A stretch of 64,000 bases of DNA, from NCBI GenBank assembly GCA_017470145.1, contig JAFUFB010000030.1, forward strand, positions 124,001 to 188,000, in the 5' to 3' direction. The notes beneath the pieces were generated by a model. The model ran no database searches, was not told the origin of the DNA, and saw only the letters and a list, made by a program, of their open reading frames with translations. Each line of letters begins with the position of its first letter. The stretch's first letter is position 1. The position numbers and the translations under genes are program-made. Origin of the DNA: Clostridia bacterium. GTDB taxonomy: Bacteria; Bacillota; Clostridia; Christensenellales; Aristaeellaceae. Below are positions 52,695 to 61,633 of this stretch, piece by piece.

Positions 52695-53453
52695 TTATCT
52701 GGCATTCTTTCGGGTGGAGGCGTAGGTAAAGCTTTGCAGGAACTGGCGCGCCCGCTCTGTCCGGGGCTCCCGGAAAAACTCGGCTGGAGCGCCCTCCTCC
52801 ACGATGACGCCCTGCTCCATAAAGAGCACCCGATCCGCCACCGCTTCGGCGAAGCGCATCTCGTGGGTCACGATGGCCATGGTCATCCCCTGCTCCGCCA
52901 GGTCGATAACCACGTTCAGCACCTCCGACACCATCTCCGGGTCCAGAGCCGCGGTAATTTCATCCAGCAAGAGCAGCTCCGGATGCATCAGCATGGCCCG
53001 CACCAGGGCGACCCGCTGCTTCTGCCCGCCGGAAAGGGTCCGGGGCAGGGCGTCTGCCTTCTCCGCCAGGCCCACCCGCTTCAACATCTCCATGGCTTCC
53101 GCCTTCACCTCGTCCGCCGGCCGTTTCAAAGCCTTGGTCGGGCCCAGCAGCAGATTATCCATCACCTTCATGTGCGGGAAAAGATCATAGCTCTGGAACA
53201 CCATGCCAATCTTCTGACGCACCAGGTGCATGTTCTTCTCCTGGTCGGAAATCCGCTGATCCCGCAGCCAGATCTCGCCCCCATTGATCCGCTCCAGGCC
53301 ATTGATGCAGCGCAGGAGGGTACTCTTTCCACAGCCGCTGGGGCCGATGACAACCACCACTTCTCCTTCGTGGATATCCAGGCTAACCCCCTTGAGGACG
53401 CCGGTCCCATCGAAGGATTTTTGAATGTTTTTGACGCTTAAAATTGGGTTCAT
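52695..53453 (-). CDS. Polar amino acid ABC transporter ATP-binding protein (GlnQ/HisP type)
   Basis: 252 residues. Walker [11 protein letters not shown]-loop [10 protein letters not shown], signature LSGGQKQRV, Walker [17 protein letters not shown], switch His VTHEMRFAE. All catalytic residues are intact. ATG 53453 has GGAGG 6 bp upstream. The 233 bp between this gene and the permease hold a perfect tandem duplication. Confidence 0.94.
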   Translation of the reverse strand: MNPILSVKNIQKSFDGTGVLKGVSLDIHEGEVVVVIGPSGCGKSTLLRCINGLERINGGEIWLRDQRISDQEKNMHLVRQKIGMVFQSYDLFPHMKVMDNLLLGPTKALKRPADEVKAEAMEMLKRVGLAEKADALPRTLSGGQKQRVALVRAMLMHPELLLLDEITAALDPEMVSEVLNVVIDLAEQGMTMAIVTHEMRFAEAVADRVLFMEQGVIVEEGAPAEFFREPRTERARQFLQSFTYASTRKNAR

Positions 53454-53462
53454 TTTAATCCT

Positions 53463-53698
53463 CCGCAATCTCAATCGGCGTGCAGCAGCCTTGGAGCGGC
53501 TCCTGCACTTGTTTCGATTGACTCGCTCGCTTCCCTCCGCCTCCGGCGGCAGCCCACTGGGCTGTCGGTCAGCTTACTCCCCGCAATCTCAATCGGCGTG
53601 CAGCAGCCTTGGAGCGGCTCCTGCACTTGTTTCGATTGACTCGCTCGCTTCCCTCCGCCTCCGGCGGCAGCCCACTGGGCTGTCGGTCAGCTTACTCC
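53463..53698. repeat. Perfect 118-bp tandem duplication
   Basis: 53463-53580 and 53581-53698 are identical base for base. The unit spans from just upstream of the ATPase Shine-Dalgarno to the last codons of the preceding permease gene, so the permease stop lies in the second copy. The unit contains inverted repeats CAGCCCA/TGGGCTG and CCTCCGCC/GGCGG, so hairpins are doubled in the mRNA. Confidence 0.97.
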
Positions 53699-54364
53699 CC
53701 AATACTTCTCAAGTCTTCCTGCCAGCAGAGAGATGGGCCAGCAGATCAGGAAATACAGCAGAAACACCGTCGCATATACCCAGAAGGCGGCAGAGGGCTC
53801 CCGGTAAAACTGGCCGATGATCTGCTGTCCGACCTTTAGCACTTCGGTCACATTGATCATCTTCACCAGGGCCGTGGTCTTAATGATCCGGGTACTCAGG
53901 TTAATCGCCTGGGGCAGGAGCCGCCGCGCCGTCTGGGGTAAAAGGATGTATCGATTGATCTGCGCCTTGGTCAGCCCCAGCGCCGCCGCGCTTTCCCGCT
54001 GATGCTTCGGAATGGAGGTCAGCGCTCCGCGGAACAGATCCCCCATCTCCGCCGTACCCCAGAAGGAGAAGACAATCACCGCGCTGGTCTCGCCATCCAG
54101 ATTCACGCCGAACAGCCGGGCAAAGCCAAAATACACAATATACAGCAGCACCAGCTGGGGCATGAAGCGAACGATCTCCAGCCATACCCGGCAAACCGCC
54201 CGGGCAATTTTGCTGCGGCTCATCATCAGGAGACCGAAAATCAACCCCAGCACCAGGGAAATCCCGATGGTGATCAGCGCAATCCGCAGCGTCACCCAGA
54301 GGCCCAGCAGCAGGCGCTGAAAGTTGATTCCCTTAAACAGAACGCTGATTCCCAAACCCTGCAT
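53687..54364 (-). CDS. Amino acid ABC transporter permease
   Basis: 225 residues from ATG 54364 (AAAGGAGG 8 bp upstream). HisM/GlnP family, with the ATPase-contact loop HQRESAAALGLTKAQINRYILLPQTARRLLP. The last residues (YWGVS) and the stop are encoded in the second copy of the 118-bp repeat. It overlaps the upstream permease by 32 bp, so translation is coupled. Confidence 0.92.
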   Translation of the reverse strand: MQGLGISVLFKGINFQRLLLGLWVTLRIALITIGISLVLGLIFGLLMMSRSKIARAVCRVWLEIVRFMPQLVLLYIVYFGFARLFGVNLDGETSAVIVFSFWGTAEMGDLFRGALTSIPKHQRESAAALGLTKAQINRYILLPQTARRLLPQAINLSTRIIKTTALVKMINVTEVLKVGQQIIGQFYREPSAAFWVYATVFLLYFLICWPISLLAGRLEKYWGVS

Positions 54365-55004
54365 ACCGAAGCCTCCTTTCCGTGAAAGTTGCAATCAGGG
54401 AAACCGGCAGCAGCAGCGCCAGATAGGCCACCACCAGCATGAAAAGCACCTCGATGGTCCGGCCGCCGCTGGTCCGCAGCGTATCCGCCACATTCATCAA
54501 ATCCATCATCGCCAGCACAGAGAACATGCTGGTTTCCTTGATCAGGAAAATCACATTGGCAAACAGTGCCGGTGCCGCCGTAGCCAAGGCCTGAGGCAGC
54601 AGGACATAGCGGATATTCTGCCACCTGGTCAGCCCCAGGCATTCCCCCGCCTCCCGCTGGCTTTTATCCACGGATTCCAGGCCGCTGCGGAAGCCCTCCG
54701 CCATGTACGCGCCGCCCAAAAAGGTCAACCCGATCACCGCGCAAGCCTCCGCGCTGAGCCGAATCCCCACCCGGGGAAGCCCCGCATACAGGAAGAACAG
54801 CTGCACCAAGAGGGGCGTGTTCCGCGCCAGCTCGATATATCCATGGGCGATGCTCTTCAGCACAGGCACACGGAAATACCGCGCCAGGCAGCACAAAAGC
54901 CCCAGCACCAGGGAGCACAGGACGCCATACAGGCCAAAGCGCAGCGTAACCCAGGCGCCGCCGATAAAATCGGAGACATGGGCAGACACAAAGCTCCAAT
55001 CCAT
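54333..55004 (-). CDS. Amino acid ABC transporter permease
   Basis: 223 residues from ATG 55004 (MDWSFVSAHV) with GAGGAGGGGG upstream. The contact loop is KSQREAGECLGLTRWQNIRYVLLPQALATAAPAL and IELARNTPLLVQLFFLYAGLP is a family signature. First gene of the permease-permease-ATPase operon. A 12-bp inverted repeat lies 18 bp upstream. Confidence 0.92.
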   Translation of the reverse strand: MDWSFVSAHVSDFIGGAWVTLRFGLYGVLCSLVLGLLCCLARYFRVPVLKSIAHGYIELARNTPLLVQLFFLYAGLPRVGIRLSAEACAVIGLTFLGGAYMAEGFRSGLESVDKSQREAGECLGLTRWQNIRYVLLPQALATAAPALFANVIFLIKETSMFSVLAMMDLMNVADTLRTSGGRTIEVLFMLVVAYLALLLPVSLIATFTERRLRYAGFGNQRSV

Positions 55005-55022
55005 GCGGGCTCCCCCTCCTCT

Positions 55023-55057
55023 CGTCAATAACCCTTCTATTTGATGGGTTATTGACG
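55023..55057. promoter_or_regulatory. Perfect 12-bp inverted repeat between divergent genes, putative operator
   Basis: CGTCAATAACCC and GGGTTATTGACG are separated by 11 bp. It lies between the amino acid permease operon (-) and the truncated secreted gene (+). It could be an operator or an RNA hairpin; no T tract follows on either side. Confidence 0.65.
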
Positions 55058-55093
55058 ATAATACTCCCCTTCCCGAAAAAAGTAAAGGAGAAA

Positions 55094-55270
55094 ATGAACA
55101 AACTTATTGCTCTCGTACTGGCCCTGTGCCTGGTTGCCCTGTCCCTGGGCGCTGCTCTTGCTGATGACCCGACTGGCACGATTACCATTGTTAGCGTCGG
55201 GCGAAAAGGGCCATTTTGCGTCGGGCGAAAAGGGCCATATTCGGTCGGAAATAATGGGGCCAAATTATAA
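55094..55270 (+). pseudogene. Truncated secreted protein: signal peptide joined to repeat sequence
   Basis: GGAG lies just before ATG 55094. MNKLIALVLALCLVALSLGAALADDPTGTITIVS is a proper signal peptide plus a mature start like that of this genome's solute-binding proteins. From 55196 the frame runs into 24-bp-period repeats (translated as VGRKGPF, VGRKGPY, VGNNGAK) and stops at TAA 55268-55270. The rest of the gene is gone, apparently cut off by a mobile element end. Confidence 0.7.
55196..55261 (+). mobile_element. Three 24-bp-period direct repeats, probable insertion-sequence end
   Basis: Repeats begin at 55196, 55220 and 55244, each GTCGG-n3-AAAAGGGCCA or a close variant (third copy GTCGGAAATAATGGGGCC). 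Multiple short repeats like this are found at the ends of IS21-family elements. No transposase gene or opposite end is visible nearby, so it is a remnant. Confidence 0.5.
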
Positions 55271-55271
55271 A

Positions 55272-55294
55272 CCTGACGGTTTTTGACCGTCAGG
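55272..55294 (+). terminator. Hairpin after the truncated secreted gene
   Basis: CCTGACGGT - TTTTG - ACCGTCAGG, then CTGCTTTTAG. A moderate intrinsic terminator on +. Confidence 0.6.
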
Positions 55295-55679
55295 CTGCTT
55301 TTAGCTTGCCGTGTAAAAACGGCAATTCATATAAAAATGCTGTCATCCGCATCTATCATGAGGCATTGTGATTCCAGAGAAGCGCAGTATGATGCCGTGA
55401 CTTTTATGTGCTTATTGCCGTAATTTCCGCGTTGTGAGCCGCTGATTCCTATCCCGCTGGGAGGATTCCCCCGGGCGGATGGACATCAGGGGCTCACGTT
55501 GCAAAGCTAAAACCGCCACACGTTTTATCACAGATCTTGAGTAAAATCGTGCTTCTCCCCTGTTTTCTGCAGCAGTGAGTGAAAAAGCGAAACATTGCTG
55601 TTTCTGCGGCCTAAAAAGGAATCCGCAAATGAGATGGCATTAAAGAAATAAGTGACCAAATTGATAGTGGCTTAATAAG
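55295..55679. other. Non-coding stretch with one long stem-loop (55434-55497)
   Basis: No gene is supported in these ~385 bp. GTGAGCC-g-CTGAT (55434-55445) pairs with ATCAG-g-GGCTCAC (55485-55497) and an inner CCCG/CGGG pairing is possible, so a structured RNA of about 64 nt could form. It may also be debris of the mobile element. Confidence 0.4.
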
Positions 55680-56618
55680 TCAGAGTCGATTAAGTAAATC
55701 CTGAAGAATGGAAGTGTCTTCGATGAGCGAAATAGCAAAGCTTTTTTTGCCTGCGTCTTTTAAAGACGCTCCAATATGATAAATTGTGGTATGGTCCAAA
55801 ATCAGGAAACGGTCATGAAACCTGCTCGTATAATTCTTAGCTATGGAAGGATACTGGGCATTAAAAGTGGTGATATCGGAGGCGGTCAGTCTGTCCCCGC
55901 GATTAGAGGTATAGATATAAACCTTGACTCCTGACTGCTTTTTGGAAAGCAGATCCAGCGTCCCGGTATCTACATATCCATCGATGAGAATAATGTCCTG
56001 TGTCGCCTTGCTGATCAAATCAGAAATCAAGCTGAATGCATCAAATATCTGTCCATCAAAAAACACCTTCTGGGTTGATTCTTCGTGGTCATGAATATAA
56101 TCAAAAATGACATCGAGTTTCTCGTCAGTGCGGCGTTCATAGTCTATCTGGCGAAGTTCTATGGAACTGATGCGTTTAAACATCAGTTCATTATTAGCAT
56201 AGAAGTGACGCATTTCCCGGAAGGCACGCATGATGTAAATGGTTTGCTGATCTGCTACCTGTCCTTTCAGAACAGCACCTAACATGTAGATGCCTTGTTC
56301 TGTAAAAGCATAAGGTGGTTTCCGACGGCCACCTGATTGACCGGCAAAAAAGGAAGTATCTGATGAAATCACAATTTGTGACTTCACGGCTTCAACCTCT
56401 TCCCTGGTAAGCTGAAACATAAAATCTTCGGGAAAACGAGATATGTTTCTTTTTACCTGCTGATTTAATGCCCTGACTTCATATCCATAGATGGAGGCAA
56501 GATCGGCATCAAGCATGACCTGCTGATTGCGTATGGTGTATATTGAAGACTGAATGCTCTGAGCAGTGATTTCCTTTGGCGTGGAGGGAATCAATCCGGA
56601 TTCTTTTGAGGTGTTCAT
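55680..56618 (-). CDS. ORF6N-domain protein fused to a phospholipase D-like domain
   Basis: 312 residues. The N-terminal ORF6N DNA-binding domain (IYTIRNQQVMLDADLASIYGYEVRALNQQVKRN...FPEDFMFQLTREE...YAFTEQGIYML) is common in phages and defence loci. A short helical linker leads to a PLD-like region (QDIILIDGYVDTGTLDLLSKKQSGVKVYIYTS ... FHDRFLILD ... IGASLKDAGKK) with an HxR/HDRF active-site-like motif. No partner gene is linked. AGGAGG lies 4 bp before ATG 56618. Confidence 0.85.
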   Translation of the reverse strand: MNTSKESGLIPSTPKEITAQSIQSSIYTIRNQQVMLDADLASIYGYEVRALNQQVKRNISRFPEDFMFQLTREEVEAVKSQIVISSDTSFFAGQSGGRRKPPYAFTEQGIYMLGAVLKGQVADQQTIYIMRAFREMRHFYANNELMFKRISSIELRQIDYERRTDEKLDVIFDYIHDHEESTQKVFFDGQIFDAFSLISDLISKATQDIILIDGYVDTGTLDLLSKKQSGVKVYIYTSNRGDRLTASDITTFNAQYPSIAKNYTSRFHDRFLILDHTTIYHIGASLKDAGKKSFAISLIEDTSILQDLLNRL

Positions 56619-56642
56619 AAGGCCTCCTGGAGGAGTAAAATC

Positions 56643-56668
56643 GTGAAATCACAGATTGTGACATCACG
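56643..56668. repeat. 26-bp near-copy of an ORF6N coding segment upstream of the gene
   Basis: GTGAAATCACAGATTGTGAC and the following six bases match 22 of 26 positions at 56363-56388 inside the ORF6N gene (codons for KSQIVIS). It also holds the palindrome TCACA-GAT-TGTGA. It may be an operator or a scrap of another ORF6N gene. Nothing else is recognised in 56619-56915. Confidence 0.5.
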
Positions 56669-56915
56669 AACAGACTATATCACAGGCAGCACAGCAAAGC
56701 AAGACAAAGGGAGCCGATTTTCGAAACACGGGGACGGTCTTTTTCGTTTCATGGCTTTACAGGATTCAAGGTTAGGGCGAAGATGATCCTGGTTATGCCG
56801 AGATGATGATAGTGCCGCTGGCTCTTGGCGGCTTTTTGAAACCGCTGGAATGTTGAAGAATACACGGTTTTCGGCTATAATAACAGTACATTTTTCGACA
56901 GGGCGGTGGCACACC

Positions 56916-59711
56916 ATGACAGACGCTCAGCAGCGGGAAACCGCAAGGCAGTTTTACTATCGGTGGAACGGCAAAGGCCGGGAGGATGAAGACGCCCGGT
57001 CTTATTGGATTGAGATTCTGACTAACATTCTGGGCGTGGATCGCGTCACAGAACGCGTTGACTTTGAGAAGAAAGTCATCGGGCCGGATGGAAACACGAA
57101 GCGGATCGACGTCTACATCCCAGAAACCCATGTGCTGATCGAACAGAAATCGCTGGGTATCGCTCTGGACAAGCCGCAGGCGGGACATGATGGGATGACT
57201 CCCTACGAGCAGGCGAAAATGTATGACAACGGTCTTCCGTTTGATGAGAAAGCCCGCTGGATCGTTACCAGCAACTTTGCTGAGATCTGGATTTACGACA
57301 TGAACCAGCGCAAGCCGGAACCGGTGAAAATCGCGCTGGCTGATCTGCAGTCCAAGTACCATATGCTTGACTTCCTGGTCAACCAAGAAACGAAAAAGAT
57401 CTCTGACGAGATGAAAGTTTCCCTGCAAGCTGGCGAGCTTGTCGGAAAGCTGTATGATGTCTTCTTCAAACAGTACAAGAATCCTGATGATCCGGAAACG
57501 CTGAAGAGCTTGAACAAACTGTGTGTCCGGATCGTTTTCTGCCTATATGCAGAAGATGCATCCGTTTTCGGCCGGAAGAACATGTTCCATGATTACATGG
57601 CCCAGTTTGACGCTCCGCACGCCCGTAAAGGCCTGCGGGATCTGTTCCGGGTGCTGAACCAGAAACCTGAGGAGCGCGATGCATATCTGGCTGATGATGA
57701 TCCCCTGCTCGCAGCTTTCCCCTATGTCAATGGCGGCTTGTTTGCGGATGATGACATCACCATCCCTCCTTTCACAGATGAGATTATAAATCTTTTGCTG
57801 CGAAACGCCAGCGAAGATTTTGACTGGAGTGGCATCAGCCCGACCATTTTCGGCGCTGTGTTCGAAAGTACCTTGAATCCGGAAACCCGGCGTAGCGGTG
57901 GGATGCACTATACGAGCATAGAGAACATCCACAAGGTAATTGATCCGCTGTTTCTGGATGATCTGAAGGCTGAACTGGAAGAGATAAAGGGAATTGCTGT
58001 ATGGAAGACACAGGAGCACCGCCTGCATAAATTCCAAGATAAACTGGCTGCAACCGTTCTCCTGGATCCGGCAGCTGGCAGCGGCAATTTCCTCACGGAA
58101 TCCTATATTTGCCTTCGTCGCCTGGAGAACGAGGTGATCTCCCTGTTGCAGCATGGACAGGTCATCATGGGCATCGTGGATAACCCGATCAAGGTCAACA
58201 TCAGCCAGTTGTATGGCATCGAAATCAACGATTTCGCCGTGACGGTTGCGCGGACAGCCCTCTGGATTGCTGAAAACCAGATGATGAAAGAAACGGAAGA
58301 TATCGTCCACATGACGCTGGACTTCCTGCCGCTGAAGACTGCTGCGCATATTGTGGAAGGAAATGCATTACAGATTAACTGGGAAGAAGTAGTTCCCAAA
58401 GGGGAATTGACATGTATCTGTGGAAATCCACCTTTTTCCGGCGGAATGAAAATGTCCGATGAAAAGAAGAAGGAAATGCAAAGCGTCATTGGAGCCGATG
58501 CATCAAGTGTTGGCGAGATGGATTATGTTGCAGCATGGTATTATTTAGGCGCAAAATATATCCAAGGAACAAACATCAAATGTTGCTTTGTTTCAACAAA
58601 CTCCATTGTACAAGGACAACAAGCAATTACGGTTTGGGAACCGCTTTTTACAAAGTACAATATTTGTATTGATTATGCTTATCGAACATTCAAATGGACT
58701 AGTGAAGCCAGCGACGCCGCAGCGGTTCACTGCGTTATAGTCTGTTTTTCAACGAGTAACACTGATGCAAAAACGATATATGATGAGAAGGGCAACGCCC
58801 AGAGTGCTAGTAATATAAATTCCTACTTGGTTGATGCAGAAAACTGGTTTATTCATCCAGTTAGCGCGCCTATCTGGGATGTGCCACCTATCAAGTTTGG
58901 CAGTATGCCCAGAGGGAAAGCCTTTATAATGCCAAAAGAAGAATATGATGAGATAATTAAGGATTATCCATTTATTGCTCCGTATCTCAAAGAATTCTAT
59001 ATGGGAAATGAATTCATTAACGGCGGAGCAAGGTATTGCATGTGGTTAATCGGTGCCGAGGCATCAACCCTACGAAAGTGTCCCCCTGTGATGAGCAGAA
59101 TTGAAGAAATTAGGCAGGCAAGATTAGAGAGCAAAGCTGCTGAGACAAGAAGGATGGCTGATACACCAACTTTATTTGCTCAAATAGCGCAGCCAGATGA
59201 TGACTATATTGCAGTTCCAGCGGTATCAACTCAGCGCAGACGCTATATTCCGATAGGGTTTCTTTCAAAGGATGTAATAGCGGGGAATAAGCTTTATATC
59301 ATTCCAGGTGCAACAGTATATCACTTCGGCATTCTGACATCGAACGTCCACATGGCATGGATGAGGTTGCTTGCAGGACGAATGAAGAGCGATTACAGTT
59401 ATTCCAAAGACATCGTATATAATAACTTCCCCTGGCCAGAGGTTTCCGATGATCAGAAACAGCAGATTGAAAAGACAGCACAAGGCATATTGAATGCACG
59501 TGCACTATATCCTGATGCATCCCTTGCCGACCTCTACGATCCACTGACAATGCCGCCGGAACTTAAGAAAGCCCACCAGGCTAACGACGCTGCAGTGATG
59601 AAAGCCTACGGCATGCCGATCAAGGAGACGGATGAGGCAGCCTGCGTGGCGTGGCTGATGAGACTGTACCAGGAGAAGGTTTCGGAAAAGGATAATGTTT
59701 CCCGCAGGTAG
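56916..59711 (+). CDS. Single-chain type IIL (MmeI-like) restriction-modification enzyme
   Basis: 931 residues from ATG 56916. An N-terminal PD-(D/E)xK nuclease (RIDVYIPETHVLIEQKS: Asp65, Glu76, Lys78) precedes a helical spacer, then the N6-adenine methyltransferase with SAM motif LLDPAAGSGNF (384-392) and catalytic NPPF (504-507), and a C-terminal target-recognition region. Both activities share one specificity domain, so it cuts and protects as one polypeptide. The C-terminal third is more AT-rich than the N-terminal part. YhcG starts 34 bp later. Confidence 0.92.
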   Translation: MTDAQQRETARQFYYRWNGKGREDEDARSYWIEILTNILGVDRVTERVDFEKKVIGPDGNTKRIDVYIPETHVLIEQKSLGIALDKPQAGHDGMTPYEQAKMYDNGLPFDEKARWIVTSNFAEIWIYDMNQRKPEPVKIALADLQSKYHMLDFLVNQETKKISDEMKVSLQAGELVGKLYDVFFKQYKNPDDPETLKSLNKLCVRIVFCLYAEDASVFGRKNMFHDYMAQFDAPHARKGLRDLFRVLNQKPEERDAYLADDDPLLAAFPYVNGGLFADDDITIPPFTDEIINLLLRNASEDFDWSGISPTIFGAVFESTLNPETRRSGGMHYTSIENIHKVIDPLFLDDLKAELEEIKGIAVWKTQEHRLHKFQDKLAATVLLDPAAGSGNFLTESYICLRRLENEVISLLQHGQVIMGIVDNPIKVNISQLYGIEINDFAVTVARTALWIAENQMMKETEDIVHMTLDFLPLKTAAHIVEGNALQINWEEVVPKGELTCICGNPPFSGGMKMSDEKKKEMQSVIGADASSVGEMDYVAAWYYLGAKYIQGTNIKCCFVSTNSIVQGQQAITVWEPLFTKYNICIDYAYRTFKWTSEASDAAAVHCVIVCFSTSNTDAKTIYDEKGNAQSASNINSYLVDAENWFIHPVSAPIWDVPPIKFGSMPRGKAFIMPKEEYDEIIKDYPFIAPYLKEFYMGNEFINGGARYCMWLIGAEASTLRKCPPVMSRIEEIRQARLESKAAETRRMADTPTLFAQIAQPDDDYIAVPAVSTQRRRYIPIGFLSKDVIAGNKLYIIPGATVYHFGILTSNVHMAWMRLLAGRMKSDYSYSKDIVYNNFPWPEVSDDQKQQIEKTAQGILNARALYPDASLADLYDPLTMPPELKKAHQANDAAVMKAYGMPIKETDEAACVAWLMRLYQEKVSEKDNVSRR

Positions 59712-59745
59712 AATTACGACTGTACGATCATCCGCAGGAGGAATC

Positions 59746-60830
59746 ATGAGCGAGATTACGCCGGTTAACCAGAATGTGATGGATATGGATACTCTTTGCA
59801 AGAATTCCATCGAACTGATCAGATACGCAAGAGGATTGGCTGTAAGACAGATTAACATCATTGAATTGATGACAAACTACACGCTGGGGCGCTGGATCGT
59901 AGAGGAACAGCAAAATGGAGCGAATCGTGCGAAATATGGTCAGAAAGTGATTCAGAAACTTTCTGCATCACTCACGGATCAATTCGGAAGAGGTTATTCT
60001 GTGGATAGTCTGGAGAATATGCGGAAATTCTATATCGCTTATCGGGACAGGATTTCCGAGACGATGTTTCGGAAATTCGCAATGGAAAAATCCGAGACGC
60101 TTTCTCGGATTTTGGAAGAACCACCTTTTCAGCTTTCTTTTTCTCATTACCTGATACTTAGTCGGATAGATGACGATCAGGAACGGTTATTCTATGAACG
60201 TGAAGCTGTTACCAGTAACTGGAGTGTAAAACAACTACAGCGTCAGCACGGGAGTTCCCTGTATGAACGACTTCTGTTGAGTACGGATAAGAATAAGCTG
60301 ATGGACTACAAGCGGGAGAAAAATCTTCCCGCAACAATATCCGCCAACGTGAAAGATCCGTATGTGCTTGAGTTTCTCGGATTGCATGAACAGCCGGACT
60401 ATACAGAAAGCGATTTGGAGAAACGTATTATTGACCATTTGCAGGAATTCCTGATGGAGATGGGTAAGGGCTTTACATTTGTTGGAAGACAAGTCAGATT
60501 TACATTTGATGAGGATCATTTTCGTGTTGATCTTGTTCTATACAACCGTCTATTGCGCTGCTTCGTGCTTATTGATCTGAAGACTGGAAAACTTAAGCAT
60601 CAAGACCTCGGCCAGATGCAGATGTATGTCAACTATTATGATCGATATGAAAAAACAGACGATGAAAACCCAACGATTGGTATCCTGCTATGTAGCGAAA
60701 AAACGATAACATGGTGGCTTTGACGCTGCCGAAAGATACAAATATCTATGCGGCAAAGTATGAACTGTATCTGCCGGATAAGAAACTGCTCCAGCAAAAA
60801 CTGGAACAGTGGCTGAATGAGGAATCCTGA
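59746..60830 (+). CDS. YhcG/DUF1016 nuclease, frameshifted at an A6 tract
   Basis: AGGAGG precedes ATG 59746. The N-terminal DUF1016_N helices (LMTNYTLGRWIVEEQQNGANRAKYG) and the PD-(D/E)xK domain (FRVDLVLYNRLLRCFVLIDLKTGKLKHQDLGQMQMYVNYY) are intact. At six A (60698-60703) the frame ends early at TGA 60721-60723. With one more A, or a -1 slip, it continues NDNMVALTLPKDTNIYAAKYELYLP and ends at TGA 60828, the normal family ending. The lost part is about 42 residues beyond the nuclease core. YhcG proteins are often linked to restriction systems. Confidence 0.85.
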
Positions 60831-60873
60831 TACTGGATTAGTATGAGATTGACTGACTCGGAGGACACACCCG

Positions 60874-61377
60874 ATGATCAACACAGAGAATCTGGCCCTG
60901 CTTCTGGATAGCTACAAGAAAGCTTTCCCTTCCATCTGGAACGGTGAAATCTATAAATGGATCGCGATCAAATGTTACCAGGACAACTGGGATCTAAACG
61001 CGGAGGATTTCTCGGAGATGTTCCGGAAGGCGACGGACAAGACGTTGAATCTGCTGGCCTCTGGCTACGCCTATCCCCGGGCAATGATCATCGAGATGGC
61101 CAAAGCTGCGCCGGAAGAAGTCCGGGAGATGTTCCGGCGGCTGTATGACGAGAGCCTGGATCTGTCTCTGCGCGTGGAGGAATTTCAGGCAAAGAGCGAA
61201 GAGATCCGTCAAAAGTATAATGACGGAACGTGGAAGAATCATTTCCAGTCTACCAATTCCATCAGCACCTATCTGTGGCTCCGGTACCCGGACAAATACT
61301 ATGTCTACAAGTACGGGCTGTATGCTGATGCCGCGAGAGAGCTGGATTCGGATAACAAGCCAAAGGCCAATGGATGA
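60874..61377 (+). CDS. Truncated N-terminal part of a McrB-like restriction protein
   Basis: 167 residues. EIYKWIAIKCYQDNWDLNAEDFSEMFRKA, LLASGYAYPRAMIIEMA, EEVREMFRRLYDESL and STYLWLRYPDKYYVYKY resemble the N-terminal region found before McrB-type AAA+ GTPases in Firmicutes. The AAA+ domain is absent: the frame ends KPKANG and stop. It is probably a remnant of a type IV restriction system, though a stand-alone protein cannot be excluded. The next frame starts inside its end (8-bp overlap). Confidence 0.55.
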   Translation: MINTENLALLLDSYKKAFPSIWNGEIYKWIAIKCYQDNWDLNAEDFSEMFRKATDKTLNLLASGYAYPRAMIIEMAKAAPEEVREMFRRLYDESLDLSLRVEEFQAKSEEIRQKYNDGTWKNHFQSTNSISTYLWLRYPDKYYVYKYGLYADAARELDSDNKPKANG

Positions 61378-61633
61378 GAAACAGATTTACCAGGGAGTCC
61401 CCAGCTACGCTTACCAGATTGCGGAATTCATGGTGACCAGGGACGGAAACCTTGAATTCCCGGATGATACGGATGCAGAAATCGTCAACCGACTGCTGGA
61501 CAGGTTTGAAGAAGCCGGATTTACGTTCCCGGAGGATGCCATCGGCAACACCACCGACAGAGTGGATATGGAAAACTGTGCCAGCGTGACCGTACAGGTG
61601 CTGAAGATGGCCGGTACTGCTGCCAACGGCTGA
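61370..61633 (+). CDS. Unrecognised 87-residue protein with a capsid-like tail
   Basis: It reads MDEKQIYQGVPSYAYQIAEF ... IVNRLLDRFEEAGFTFP ... and ends VTVQVLKMAGTAANG. I do not recognise the first ~72 residues. The final QVLKMAGTAANG is nearly identical to the end of the phage capsid fragment at 62942-63432 (QVLKMAGTVANG), and the DNA after both stops is also alike. So it is likely a fusion of an unknown frame to a duplicated capsid-gene tail. It overlaps the McrB-like remnant by 8 bp. Confidence 0.45.
   Translation: MDEKQIYQGVPSYAYQIAEFMVTRDGNLEFPDDTDAEIVNRLLDRFEEAGFTFPEDAIGNTTDRVDMENCASVTVQVLKMAGTAANG

Noticed and set aside
56700-56760. GGGGACGG-T-CTTTTTCGTTTC string as a REP-transposase mark
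   Set aside because: It resembles a phrase often seen near small transposases, but a single copy without a transposase is not enough.
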